Made by a program: the position numbers and the translations under genes
In this document: positions 45,232-52,446 of the stretch, piece after piece
How the letters are laid out: every line of letters begins with the position of its first letter
Numbering within the stretch: the stretch's first letter is position 1
NCBI GenBank assembly: GCA_038533575.1
Contig: JBCAYL010000001.1
Coordinates: 1,454,226-1,518,225 of the forward strand
Reading direction: 5' to 3'
Origin: Pseudomonadota bacterium
Lineage (GTDB): Bacteria; Pseudomonadota; Alphaproteobacteria; Rhodobacterales; Rhodobacteraceae
Length of the DNA stretch: 64,000 nucleotides
Notes under the pieces: generated by a model
The model's input: only the letters and a program-made list of their open reading frames with translations
Told to the model about the DNA's origin: nothing
Database searches by the model: none

Positions 45232-46272
45232 TCACGCACCCGTGCTGTGCGTTACAGCCGCAATCAGCGCGGCCATGTCGGCGGGAAGCTCGGCCTCGAA
45301 GGCTAGCCGGTCCGCCGTAACGGGATGGACGAAGCCGAGCGAAGCCGCATGGAGGGCCTGCCGGCTGAAATTCTTCACGGCTTCAAGGCCTTGCGCGCTC
45401 AACGCCCCCGATTTCATCTTGCGCTGCCCCCCATAGACGGGATCGCCCACCAGCCCGTGGCCGACATGGGCGAGGTGGACGCGGATCTGATGCGTCCGCC
45501 CGGTTTCCAGCTGGCACTGTAACAATGACAGAACCGGCGGCTGACCGTATGCCTCGAGCACCCGCGCGCGTGTCACAGCGTGGCGACCCTGACCGTCGAA
45601 ATAGACGGCCTGCCGCTGACGATCGGTGCGGTGCCGTGCGAGGCCGCTCGTGATCTTCATCACATTGCCCGGCTCGAAGCTCACACCGCGCAAGCCCCTG
45701 AGGCGCGGATCCGCAGCCTCCGGCACGCCATGGGCCAGCGCCAGATAGCGTCGCTCCGCACTATGCGCTTCAAACTGCGCCGCGAGCCCGTGATGCGCGG
45801 CATCCGTCTTGGCGACCACGAGGAGGCCTGACGTGTCCTTATCGATCCGGTGCACGATCCCCGGGCGCGCCACGCCGCCGATCCCGCTCAGGCTATCGCC
45901 TGCATGGTGCAGGAGCGCGTTGACGAGGGTCCCGGACGGCGTGCCTGGCGCGGGGTGGACAGCCATGCCCACAGGCTTGTTGACCACGAGTAAATGCGCG
46001 TCCTCGAAGACGATCTCGAGGGGGATGTCTTCGGCGGCCACATCGAGCGCGGCAGGATCAGGCACGACGATCTCGATCACGGCCCCCTCCTCCACCCGGG
46101 CCTTCGCATCGGTGGCCACGGTCCCGTCCACGCGAACGGATCCCTCCGCCAAAAGCTTTGCCAGCCGGGACCGCGAGAGTGCCGCTTCCGCTGGCACATC
46201 TCGCGCAAGCGCCTTATCAAGACGTCGGGGCGGTTCTGCCCTGATTTCAAAGACAAGCGGCGCAGAGGCCAT
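45232..46272 (-). CDS. rluD: Ribosomal large subunit pseudouridine synthase RluD
   Basis: 346 residues. N-terminal S4 domain (RLDKALARDVPAEAALSRSRLAKLL) followed by the catalytic domain with HRIDKDTSGLLVV, where Asp144 is the catalytic residue, plus LETGRTHQIRVHLAHVGHGLVGDP. Modifies uridines in helix 69 of 23S rRNA. The start at 46272 overlaps by two bases the divergent start of the small membrane gene (CATG). Confidence 0.94.
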   Translation of the reverse strand: MASAPLVFEIRAEPPRRLDKALARDVPAEAALSRSRLAKLLAEGSVRVDGTVATDAKARVEEGAVIEIVVPDPAALDVAAEDIPLEIVFEDAHLLVVNKPVGMAVHPAPGTPSGTLVNALLHHAGDSLSGIGGVARPGIVHRIDKDTSGLLVVAKTDAAHHGLAAQFEAHSAERRYLALAHGVPEAADPRLRGLRGVSFEPGNVMKITSGLARHRTDRQRQAVYFDGQGRHAVTRARVLEAYGQPPVLSLLQCQLETGRTHQIRVHLAHVGHGLVGDPVYGGQRKMKSGALSAQGLEAVKNFSRQALHAASLGFVHPVTADRLAFEAELPADMAALIAAVTHSTGA

Positions 46273-46606
46273 GGCCGACGATCCCCAAGAAGACCCGAAC
46301 TTGTCGCCCGGCGACGCGGCCAACCTGCGCTTTCTAAGGCGCCTGGTGACCATTCTGACGGCGACGATGATCCTCGGCGTCATAATTATCATCACGCTGC
46401 TTGTCATCCGCCTGACGGATGCGCCTCGCTCCATTCCCGCACCGGCGCAGCTTGCCCTGCCCGAGGGCACTCGCGTCATCGCGATCACGCAAACGGCAGA
46501 GAACATCCTCGTCGTGACCGAAGCGCAGAACCTCCTGATCTTCGACGCGTCCGGAACGGAGCTCATCCGCGCCATCCAGCTGGCGCCGCCGGGCGAAGGA
46601 TCCTGA
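46271..46606 (+). CDS. Small single-pass membrane protein (DUF6476-like)
   Basis: 111 residues. Acidic start MADDPQEDPNLSPGDAANLR, one transmembrane helix (about 25-46, LVTILTATMILGVIIIITLLV), then an extracytoplasmic small beta-rich part with IAITQTAENILVVTEAQNLLIFD. I assign it from memory to DUF6476; function unknown. Starts divergently from rluD with overlapping start codons, so its ribosome site lies inside rluD. Confidence 0.75.
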   Translation: MADDPQEDPNLSPGDAANLRFLRRLVTILTATMILGVIIIITLLVIRLTDAPRSIPAPAQLALPEGTRVIAITQTAENILVVTEAQNLLIFDASGTELIRAIQLAPPGEGS

Positions 46607-46617
46607 GAAAGGGAGAA

Positions 46618-46693
46618 TGGTACCGACACCCCGGCTCGAACGGGGGACCTCTTGATCCACAATCAAGCGCTCTAACCTACTGAGCTATGTCGG
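46618..46693 (-). tRNA. tRNA-His (GTG anticodon) without encoded G-1
   Basis: 76 nt with an encoded CCA. Acceptor GCCGACA pairs with TGTCGGT (G1-U72 wobble), discriminator A73; the base before G1 is T, so no extra G-1 is encoded. Anticodon stem CTTGA/TCAAG around loop TTGTGGA, anticodon at 46658-46660. This matches the unusual alphaproteobacterial tRNA-His type. Confidence 0.95.
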
Positions 46694-46755
46694 CACGTGG
46701 CGCGTGGCATACTGAGAGCACCCGCCCATTGCAAGCCCGGAGCCACGCACGCGCC

Positions 46756-47238
46756 TCACAAATCGAGCGTCCAGACCTGTTCCTCGAGATCCACCCCAAA
46801 AGAGCGGACTGGCACGCTGCTCTCGCACTGAAATCCGCTCCGAGCATAGAGCGCACAGGCCGCCCGGTGGGACGCGTGGGTCCAGAGCGTAAGCCGGCTG
46901 TAGCCCGCCTCACGCGCGAAATCGGTGCAGGCGGTGAGCAAGCGTCGCCCAAGCCCCTGCCCGCGCGCCGCCTCCGTCAGGTAGAAAAGGCGCAGCTTTG
47001 CCACCCCTTGTGCCGGCCCTTTGACGCAGAAAATGGAGCCTAACCGAGCGCCCTCCCCGTCCTCCGCGATCCAGCCCCGCTCCTGCGCCGGATCATGCGC
47101 ATCGAACGCCGCGAGGATTGACGCTACGAGTGGCCCGAACGTGTCGTCGAACCCCTCATCGCGCGCATAGGACGTTGCGTGCTCGACCGTGAGCCAGGCC
47201 GCATCATCAGCGCGGTAGGATCGTAGCCTGACGCCCAT
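46756..47238 (-). CDS. GNAT family N-acetyltransferase
   Basis: 160 residues. Acetyl-CoA-binding motif A in VAKLRLFYLTEAARGQGLGRRLLTACTDFAREAGYSRLTLWTH, with the QGLGRR loop, and a C-terminal ACALYARSGF. Acceptor unknown. Adjacent to tRNA-His on the same strand. Divergent from the 62-residue gene. Confidence 0.88.
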   Translation of the reverse strand: MGVRLRSYRADDAAWLTVEHATSYARDEGFDDTFGPLVASILAAFDAHDPAQERGWIAEDGEGARLGSIFCVKGPAQGVAKLRLFYLTEAARGQGLGRRLLTACTDFAREAGYSRLTLWTHASHRAACALYARSGFQCESSVPVRSFGVDLEEQVWTLDL

Positions 47239-47316
47239 GGCGCCACCGTCCCCGGAGAGGGCTTGCGGGTCAAGCGCGCCCGGGGATACAAGCCTCCGTC
47301 CCCGAGGAGAGGCACC

Positions 47317-47505
47317 ATGGGCATCAACGACGAACGTGACATCGAAGCCAACCTGCAGATCGGCCCCACCGACCAGGGCATGGTGCGCCTGTTCATCGAG
47401 GCGGGACGCACGGAGATCCCGATGGATTTCGAACCAGACGAGGCCCGCGAGATCGCAGAGGAAATCCTCGCTGCGGCAAAAGCGGCAGAGCTGAAGGGCC
47501 GTTAG
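47317..47505 (+). CDS. 62-residue conserved protein (DUF6324-like)
   Basis: MGINDERDIEANLQIGPTDQ start, then QGMVRLFIEAGRTEIPMDFEPDEAREIAEEIL ending in a helical, alanine-rich tail. No signal or membrane segment. I place it from memory with DUF6324; function unknown. GAGGAGAGG ahead of ATG 47317 decides the start; the frame extends 18 codons upstream without a ribosome site. Nearly converges with mmcB (3 bp between stops). Confidence 0.75.
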   Translation: MGINDERDIEANLQIGPTDQGMVRLFIEAGRTEIPMDFEPDEAREIAEEILAAAKAAELKGR

Positions 47506-47508
47506 GCC

Positions 47509-47973
47509 CTACCCCCAGGAGAGTGACAGCTCAGGGTCGCGCACCGCATGGTGGCGCAGCGCGGCGTGCCGCGCGAATTTCTGCACGACGACCTTGCGCC
47601 GCGCGGGCGCGAGCTTTGTCTCCGGTCCCATGCGCACGATCTCCGCGTCGTAGGCATCCGCGATCATGAGCCCCGTATCCTCGGGCAAAAGCTCTGTCGG
47701 AAAAGCCTCGTCCACCGCCCAGAAATACCGATCGCACCAGTCGAGATAGCCTTGCCACTTGCCGTCGGATTGGTAGTCGGCCCGCGACGACTTGCATTCC
47801 ACCACCCAGACCTCGCCCTTCGGACCGAGCGCCATGACATCGACACGCAGGCCCGATGTGGGGGTCAGTTCCTCGACAGAGACGAAATCGTAGCTCAAGA
47901 GATGCCGGCACACGCCCCGCGCAAGGAGCTGTCCCGGCTTGAGCAAGGGAGGATCGAGGGCATGGGTCGACAT
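47509..47973 (-). CDS. mmcB: MmcB family DNA repair protein
   Basis: 154 residues. PD-(D/E)xK nuclease-like core LRVDVMALGPKGEVWVVECKSSRADYQSD, with the acidic Asp and the EC/K pair, and PEDTGLMIADAYDAEIVR. MmcB is named from mitomycin-C sensitivity in Caulobacter, where it is LexA-regulated; role here inferred from family. Start MSTHALDPPLL at 47973; no strong ribosome site, and a longer frame upstream is possible. Confidence 0.85.
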   Translation of the reverse strand: MSTHALDPPLLKPGQLLARGVCRHLLSYDFVSVEELTPTSGLRVDVMALGPKGEVWVVECKSSRADYQSDGKWQGYLDWCDRYFWAVDEAFPTELLPEDTGLMIADAYDAEIVRMGPETKLAPARRKVVVQKFARHAALRHHAVRDPELSLSWG

Positions 47974-48022
47974 GATCGAAGTATGCGAACAATTTGTGAA
48001 CACGCGCAAGACGGAATTCACG

Positions 48023-48493
48023 TCACGCGGTGACGGAGCGGGTCCGTATCGTTCTTTCGTCCGCGGGCGAGAGGCGCACGCCTTCTTTTGTCAGCTCGTG
48101 AAGCTCGGCCACCGCGGATTGAAGCTGCCCCAGCTCGAGGTCGCTGAATTCCCGATCCGGGCGCGCAAAACCTGCGACCGTGCGGGAGCCGTCCTCGAGA
48201 CGCCCTACCGTTGCGCCATAGGCCAGCCCGAACTCCTCGGCATCGGTGAGCACGCCGGCGGGGTCACTGTCCTTGAGGGCGGACCAGCGGACAGCCCCCG
48301 TCTCCGTCATGCCCCAGGCGACGACGGGATCCTGCATCACCAGACCGGAGGCGCTGTAATGCTCATTCCACTCGGGAGAATACGTCCGGAAAAGATACGT
48401 CGGTGCGGCAAATCGTACATGGAGCCCAATCGCGTAGCCCGCTGAAGCGAGCCCAGCGACCGTATCTAGGATCTCTGCGATGCGGCTTTTCAT
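48023..48493 (-). CDS. Orphan autoinducer-binding-domain protein without HTH
   Basis: 156 residues covering only the LuxR-type autoinducer-binding domain: MKSRIAEILDTVAGLASAGYAIGLHVRFAAPTYLFRTYSPEWNEHY, ASGLVMQDPVVAWGM (aromatic and Asp positions of the acyl-homoserine-lactone pocket), RTVAGFARPDREFSD. No helix-turn-helix follows; the frame ends soon after AELHELTKEGVRLSPADERTIRTRS. It may sequester a signal or pair with a full-length LuxR. No luxI is nearby. The upstream gap has two 16-bp palindromes. Confidence 0.75.
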   Translation of the reverse strand: MKSRIAEILDTVAGLASAGYAIGLHVRFAAPTYLFRTYSPEWNEHYSASGLVMQDPVVAWGMTETGAVRWSALKDSDPAGVLTDAEEFGLAYGATVGRLEDGSRTVAGFARPDREFSDLELGQLQSAVAELHELTKEGVRLSPADERTIRTRSVTA

Positions 48494-48717
48494 GCTCTTG
48501 GCCTTTCTTACAGGCACACCGCAGATGCGTGCCCTTCTCGTGCAGTATCCAAGTACCCCCATGCTGTCGAGACGTGATGCGCACGATATTCGCGTCAGTG
48601 CTGCGCCACCTTGTCGGGGGGGCGACTGGGTCCTATGTCAGGCGTCGGCGGGTGCTGCCCTTCTCGTGACGGCTAAATTCCGGTGGCCTTAAGCAACTCC
48701 GAGGGAGCTGGCTCTGT

Positions 48718-48733
48718 CATAGCCCTGGCTATG
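48718..48733. repeat. 16-bp palindrome 1 (7-2-7)
   Basis: CATAGCC and GGCTATG are perfect inverted arms around CT. Companion of the lux-box-like palindrome, 29 bases start to start. Confidence 0.8.
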
Positions 48734-48746
48734 TTACCTGGCGCCC

Positions 48747-48762
48747 ACCTGTATTTACAGGT
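48747..48762. promoter_or_regulatory. Lux-box-like palindrome
   Basis: ACCTGTA and TACAGGT are exactly the half-sites of the classical lux box (ACCTGTAGGATCGTACAGGT) but separated by two bases instead of six. It lies about 255 bp upstream of the autoinducer-binding protein start. Binding by a LuxR protein is a guess. Confidence 0.35.
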
Positions 48763-48928
48763 CCTCGGGAATTTTGCGCGCCGCACGGCTGCGATGCGGG
48801 CCCGCCACTTTTACACTGCCCAGCGCGGCGTTTACGGCCGCAGGCATTTCTACCAATTAGACCTTGGCTGACGCGCGGCGCGCCGCGCCCAATTCACAGC
48901 CGGCTTCCCGGCGAAACGCACCCGCTTC

Positions 48929-49750
48929 TCAAGAGCGTGCCGCACCCTCTCGTTCATCCATCCAGGCACCCGTGCGCGTGAGCCAATCCCGGACGTTAGG
49001 GCTTGAGCCGCCATGGTGCAGGAACGCGTGCTCCTCCCCCTCTGCCACCCAGAGCGTCACCTCGCGGTCCTCAAGGCGGTCGAAGACGGCGGTGCTGTCA
49101 TCGAAGAGCGGATCGTGGGAGGCCGCGATCACGAGGACGGGCGCGCCGGACGTCGGCACATCCGCCTGCACCTGCTCCGGGGCGACACCGAGCCTTTCAT
49201 ACATCGCGGCGATCGCCTCCGCATGGAGCGCGTCGTGGCCGGGTCCGAACCGCTCGATGGAGGGGGAGGCCGTCACACCGAAGGCGGGATAGAATGCGAC
49301 CACGCCCCGCACGTGCACGCAGTCGTCCTCTGCGGCCCAGAGCGCCATGGCACCCCCCGCGCTATCCCCTGCCACGAAGACGCCGCCCGCCTCCGCGTCC
49401 AAAGCGGCCGCGAGCGCGGCGCGCGCCGCGTCTCTCTGCGCGGGGTAGCGATGTTCCGGCGCAAGTGGGTAGCGGACAGATAGCAAGCGACGCCCGCTGA
49501 GCTTCGCGAGCCAGGCGCACAGCGCGCGATGCGTCTCCGGACCACCGAGCATCCAGCTGCCGCCATGGAAGTAGAGGATCGGGGCGCCCTTGGGCTCCGG
49601 CGGCGTGAAGCGGAGCCCGCCCAGCCCCGGACGGGTGTCCTCCGCGATATCCACCTCCGGCGGCGCGGAGGCATCGAGGACGGCACGTTCAGCAGAGTAA
49701 GCGGCGCGAAGCTCGGCCGGATCGCCATGGACCCAGTCGAGACCGGTCAC
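48929..49750 (-). CDS. Alpha/beta hydrolase (esterase, HGGS/GDSAGG type)
   Basis: 273 residues. Oxyanion motif HGGS at 62-65 and nucleophile GDSAGG with Ser130; late acid and base in IAASHDPLFDD and EEHAFLHH. Carboxylesterase of unknown substrate. Starts at GTG overlapping the nusB stop by four bases, so it is the last gene of the ribE-nusB operon. A second and different HSL-type esterase lies at 35893. Confidence 0.85.
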   Translation of the reverse strand: MTGLDWVHGDPAELRAAYSAERAVLDASAPPEVDIAEDTRPGLGGLRFTPPEPKGAPILYFHGGSWMLGGPETHRALCAWLAKLSGRRLLSVRYPLAPEHRYPAQRDAARAALAAALDAEAGGVFVAGDSAGGAMALWAAEDDCVHVRGVVAFYPAFGVTASPSIERFGPGHDALHAEAIAAMYERLGVAPEQVQADVPTSGAPVLVIAASHDPLFDDSTAVFDRLEDREVTLWVAEGEEHAFLHHGGSSPNVRDWLTRTGAWMDEREGAARS

Positions 49751-50217
49751 GCAAACGCCTCGGGCCGGACCTCCCGGGCCATGTGATCAAGGACGGCGTT
49801 GACGAAGCGCGCCTCTTTCCCCTCGGGCGAAAAGGCCGACGCGATCTCCATGAACTCCACGATGACGACCTTGGGGGGCGTCCCGCCCTCCAGCATCTCA
49901 GAGCCCGCCGCGCGGAAGAGAGCGCGCAGCGTGGGATCGATGCGCGCGATGGGCCATTTCGCCACCAGCGCGCGATGCGTCAGCTGGTCGATCTTGGCCT
50001 GCTCGTTGACCGCGCGGTCCACGAGGGCGCGGAAGAGATCGACATCGCCCTCCTGCATCTCGCCCTCGTCATAGACCGCGCCGAAGCGATGATCCTCGAA
50101 TTCCCGCTCCACGGCATCGGCTGACTGGCCCGAGGCCTCCATCTGAAAGAGCGCCTGCACGGCATAGAGCCGGGCCGCGCTCTTCATCTTGCGTTTCTGG
50201 TTGTTGGAGAGGGTCAT
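49747..50217 (-). CDS. nusB: Transcription antitermination factor NusB
   Basis: 156 residues. Helical RNA-binding protein of the rRNA antitermination complex: KMKSAARLYAVQALFQMEASGQ at the start and TPPKVVIVEFMEIASAFSPEGKEARFVNAVLDHMAREVRP at the end, the most conserved part. Start ATG 50217 overlaps ribH by four bases. Typical rib-nusB arrangement of alphaproteobacteria. Confidence 0.95.
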   Translation of the reverse strand: MTLSNNQKRKMKSAARLYAVQALFQMEASGQSADAVEREFEDHRFGAVYDEGEMQEGDVDLFRALVDRAVNEQAKIDQLTHRALVAKWPIARIDPTLRALFRAAGSEMLEGGTPPKVVIVEFMEIASAFSPEGKEARFVNAVLDHMAREVRPEAFA

Positions 50218-50732
50218 GCGATGCGCGTGGCGTCCGAGGCCTTGAATCCGATACCGCCCTTCGGGCCGCCCCATTTGCGCTGGAGTGCGAGGAGGTGCAA
50301 GGCCGCTTCTGCGGCAGCGCCGGCGGTGTTGAGGCGATTTGCGTCCGCGCGCTCCTCCGCCTGCTCCGTATTCTCCACCGTGATGATGCCGTTGCCGATG
50401 CAGAGGCCCTGGAGCCCGAGGAGCATCAGGCCGTTCGAGGATTGCTCGACCACGACGTCATAATGCGAGGTGCGGCCCCGGATCACGCAACCGAGCGCCA
50501 CGTAGCAATCGAAGCTCGACATGCGGTGCGCCATCGCAATTGCCGCAGGCAGTTCGAGCGATCCCGGCACCTCCACCGTCTCGAGCGTTGCCCCCACCTC
50601 TTCGAAGATCGACGTCACCGCGGCCACCTGCTGCTCGGCGATCTTGGTGTAGTAGGGCGCGATGGCGATGAGACCCTTCACAGGGTCATCGAAGGACGGC
50701 AGACCCATGTCGTTATCGGAATGTCCCGCCAT
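50214..50732 (-). CDS. ribH: 6,7-dimethyl-8-ribityllumazine synthase
   Basis: 172 residues. Condenses 5-amino-6-ribitylaminouracil with dihydroxybutanone phosphate. Signature segments VEVPGSLELPAAIAMAHR, YVALGCVIRGRTSHYDVV, and GIITVENTEQAEERA (containing the conserved Glu). Start shares one base with the ribB stop (TAATG). Confidence 0.96.
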   Translation of the reverse strand: MAGHSDNDMGLPSFDDPVKGLIAIAPYYTKIAEQQVAAVTSIFEEVGATLETVEVPGSLELPAAIAMAHRMSSFDCYVALGCVIRGRTSHYDVVVEQSSNGLMLLGLQGLCIGNGIITVENTEQAEERADANRLNTAGAAAEAALHLLALQRKWGGPKGGIGFKASDATRIA

Positions 50733-51871
50733 TAGCCCAGCTCCGAGATCTTGCGCGTGCCCACGATGGAGAGCCCGTAGGCCTCGAGCCCCACGATCTT
50801 CGGCGTGGGCGAATTCGTGGCCAGTATGATGTCATGGATGCCGAGGGACGACAGGATCTGCGCGCCGAGCCCGTATTGGCGCAGCGTCTGGGGAGAGACC
50901 TCCTCCCCCGCCACGAGCTTCATATGCACGTCCCGCAGGAGCACGACGACGCCGCGGCCTTCATCGGCGATCATCTTCATCGCGTCCGAGAACTCCGCCG
51001 CGCGGCCCTTGGGGCCGGTCCCGATCAGATCGAGCATGGGATCGAGCGAGTGCATCCGCACGAGCACCGGCGTGCCATCGTCGATATCGCCCTTGATGAG
51101 CGCGATGTGCTCGGCGCCCTGTGTCTCGTCGGTGTAGATCTTGAGCCGCCACTCACCGCCGAACTCGGATTGGATGATCTCCTGCGTGCGCACCTTCACG
51201 AGGTTGTCGTGACGGCGGCGGTAGGCGATGAGATCAGAGATCGTCCCGATCTTCAGCCCATGGAGCTGAGCGAAGGCGATGAGGTCCGGCAGCCGCGCCA
51301 TCTCCCCGTCTTCCTTCATGATCTCGCAAATGACGCCCGCCGGGTTCAGCCCCGCAAGGCGTGAGATATCAACAGCGGCCTCCGTATGACCGGCCCGGAC
51401 GAGCACGCCTCCGTCGCGCGCACGCAGGGGAAAGACATGGCCGGGCGTTGCGATGTCGGTTGCACCCTTGGCCGCATCGATGGCCACAGAGACCGTGCGA
51501 GCACGGTCCGCCGCGCTGATCCCCGTCGTCACCCCCTCGCGGGCCTCGATGGACACCGTGAAGGCTGTCTCGTGGCGCGAGGAGTTCTGAGAGGCCATGA
51601 GCGGCAGGCCCAGCGCGTCGATCCGCTCGCCCGGCAGCGAGAGGCAGATCAGCCCGCGGCCATGGGTGGCCATGAAATTGATCGCGTCGGGCGTGGCCAT
51701 CTGCGCGGGGATGACGAGGTCGCCCTCGTTCTCCCGGTCCTCGTGATCCACGAGGATGAACATCTTGCCGTTGCGCGCGTCGTCGATGATCTCCTCGATC
51801 GACGAGATCGCGTCGCCCCAGGCTTCCTCCACCGGGCCCGGGGTCTCGTAGAGGGTGCTTTCGGTGCTCAT
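50732..51871 (-). CDS. ribB: 3,4-dihydroxy-2-butanone-4-phosphate synthase with degenerate GTP cyclohydrolase II domain
   Basis: 379 residues. The N-terminal 205 residues form an intact DHBP synthase: metal and substrate motif DHEDRENEGDL at 42-52, RGLICLSLPG, RHETAFTVS, GHTEAAVDI. The C-terminal half aligns with GTP cyclohydrolase II (ALIKGDIDDGTPVLVRMHSLDP) but lacks the three zinc cysteines and the usual GDVFGSLRCDCG stretch, so it is probably not a cyclohydrolase. RibA activity would come from another gene. Overlaps the upstream conserved protein and ribH. Confidence 0.93.
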   Translation of the reverse strand: MSTESTLYETPGPVEEAWGDAISSIEEIIDDARNGKMFILVDHEDRENEGDLVIPAQMATPDAINFMATHGRGLICLSLPGERIDALGLPLMASQNSSRHETAFTVSIEAREGVTTGISAADRARTVSVAIDAAKGATDIATPGHVFPLRARDGGVLVRAGHTEAAVDISRLAGLNPAGVICEIMKEDGEMARLPDLIAFAQLHGLKIGTISDLIAYRRRHDNLVKVRTQEIIQSEFGGEWRLKIYTDETQGAEHIALIKGDIDDGTPVLVRMHSLDPMLDLIGTGPKGRAAEFSDAMKMIADEGRGVVVLLRDVHMKLVAGEEVSPQTLRQYGLGAQILSSLGIHDIILATNSPTPKIVGLEAYGLSIVGTRKISELG

Positions 51872-52446
51872 CTCGCATCTCCAAAGTAGCGCTCGGCACT
51901 CAGGTAGCCCGCGGCGCGCATGGTGGCGCACCAGTTCCGCTCGAGCGTCGTGGAGCCTATGACGAGAACGCCGTCCGCGGGCAAGCGTTTGGCCGCGATG
52001 ACGCGGCGCAGCTTGTCGCGGGTCACGGGGAAGGTGTCGGTGAAAAGCGGCGCGGTGGCCACGTCATCGAGCGCCGGATTGGCCTGCGCGACAGCCTTCG
52101 GATCGAGGGGTGGATGCACCATGGCGAGCTTGCCCGCTGCGCGGATCTCGTCGAGCTTCATCGCCGTCGCATCGGGCACACGCACCGCGGCGGGCTTCAG
52201 GTCCAATGCGTTCGACGAGAAGAGAAACCCGATCACGTCGCGCCCCGTGGAGGCGCGCACGCCAGCATAGGTCGAATAATCGAGCCCGAGCTCCTTGGCG
52301 CGCCTCACCCTCATCTTCAGCACGACGAGCGGCAGCGTCGGCAAAAGGGCCTCCCGCGCTTTCTTCCACTGGTAAGACCGCAGCCGGACACCGCGATCCA
52401 TCGCGGGGCCGTGATTGTGCCCGATGCTGCGGGGTGCCTCGCTCAT
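51868..52446 (-). CDS. Conserved hypothetical protein of the riboflavin operon
   Basis: 192 residues starting MSEAPRSIGHNHGPAMDRGVRLRSYQWKKAREALL. A basic N-terminus and an alpha/beta-looking remainder (MKLDEIRAAGKLAMVHPPLDP; PADGVLVIGSTTLERNWCATMRAAGYLSAE). I do not recognise a domain. It overlaps ribE and ribB by four bases on each side, so it is translationally coupled to riboflavin synthesis. A role in the pathway or its regulation is inferred from position only. Confidence 0.75.
   Translation of the reverse strand: MSEAPRSIGHNHGPAMDRGVRLRSYQWKKAREALLPTLPLVVLKMRVRRAKELGLDYSTYAGVRASTGRDVIGFLFSSNALDLKPAAVRVPDATAMKLDEIRAAGKLAMVHPPLDPKAVAQANPALDDVATAPLFTDTFPVTRDKLRRVIAAKRLPADGVLVIGSTTLERNWCATMRAAGYLSAERYFGDAR

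Larger units (their letters stand above)
48494..48928. other. 435-bp structured intergenic region upstream of the autoinducer-binding gene
   Basis: Contains two perfect 16-bp palindromes with identical 7-2-7 architecture: CATAGCC-CT-GGCTATG at 48718-48733 and ACCTGTA-TT-TACAGGT at 48747-48762. They are enclosed by an outer pair CCGAGG (48699-48704) and CCTCGG (48763-48768), with a further GAGC-TG-GCTC at 48705-48714. Short frames occur on both strands (62 codons plus, 30 and 15 codons minus), none convincing. It must include the promoter of the orphan gene. I do not recognise a known RNA family. Confidence 0.5.

Noticed and set aside
48845-48870. tRNA-like D-arm (TAATTGGTAGA on the minus strand)
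   Set aside because: Flanks do not give an acceptor stem, anticodon arm or TTC loop; a tRNA or tRNA remnant cannot be supported.
48660-48870. 6S RNA, tmRNA or SRP RNA in the structured gap
   Set aside because: None of the sequence signatures I know for these RNAs is present, including T-loop, SRP tetraloop region or 6S bubble.
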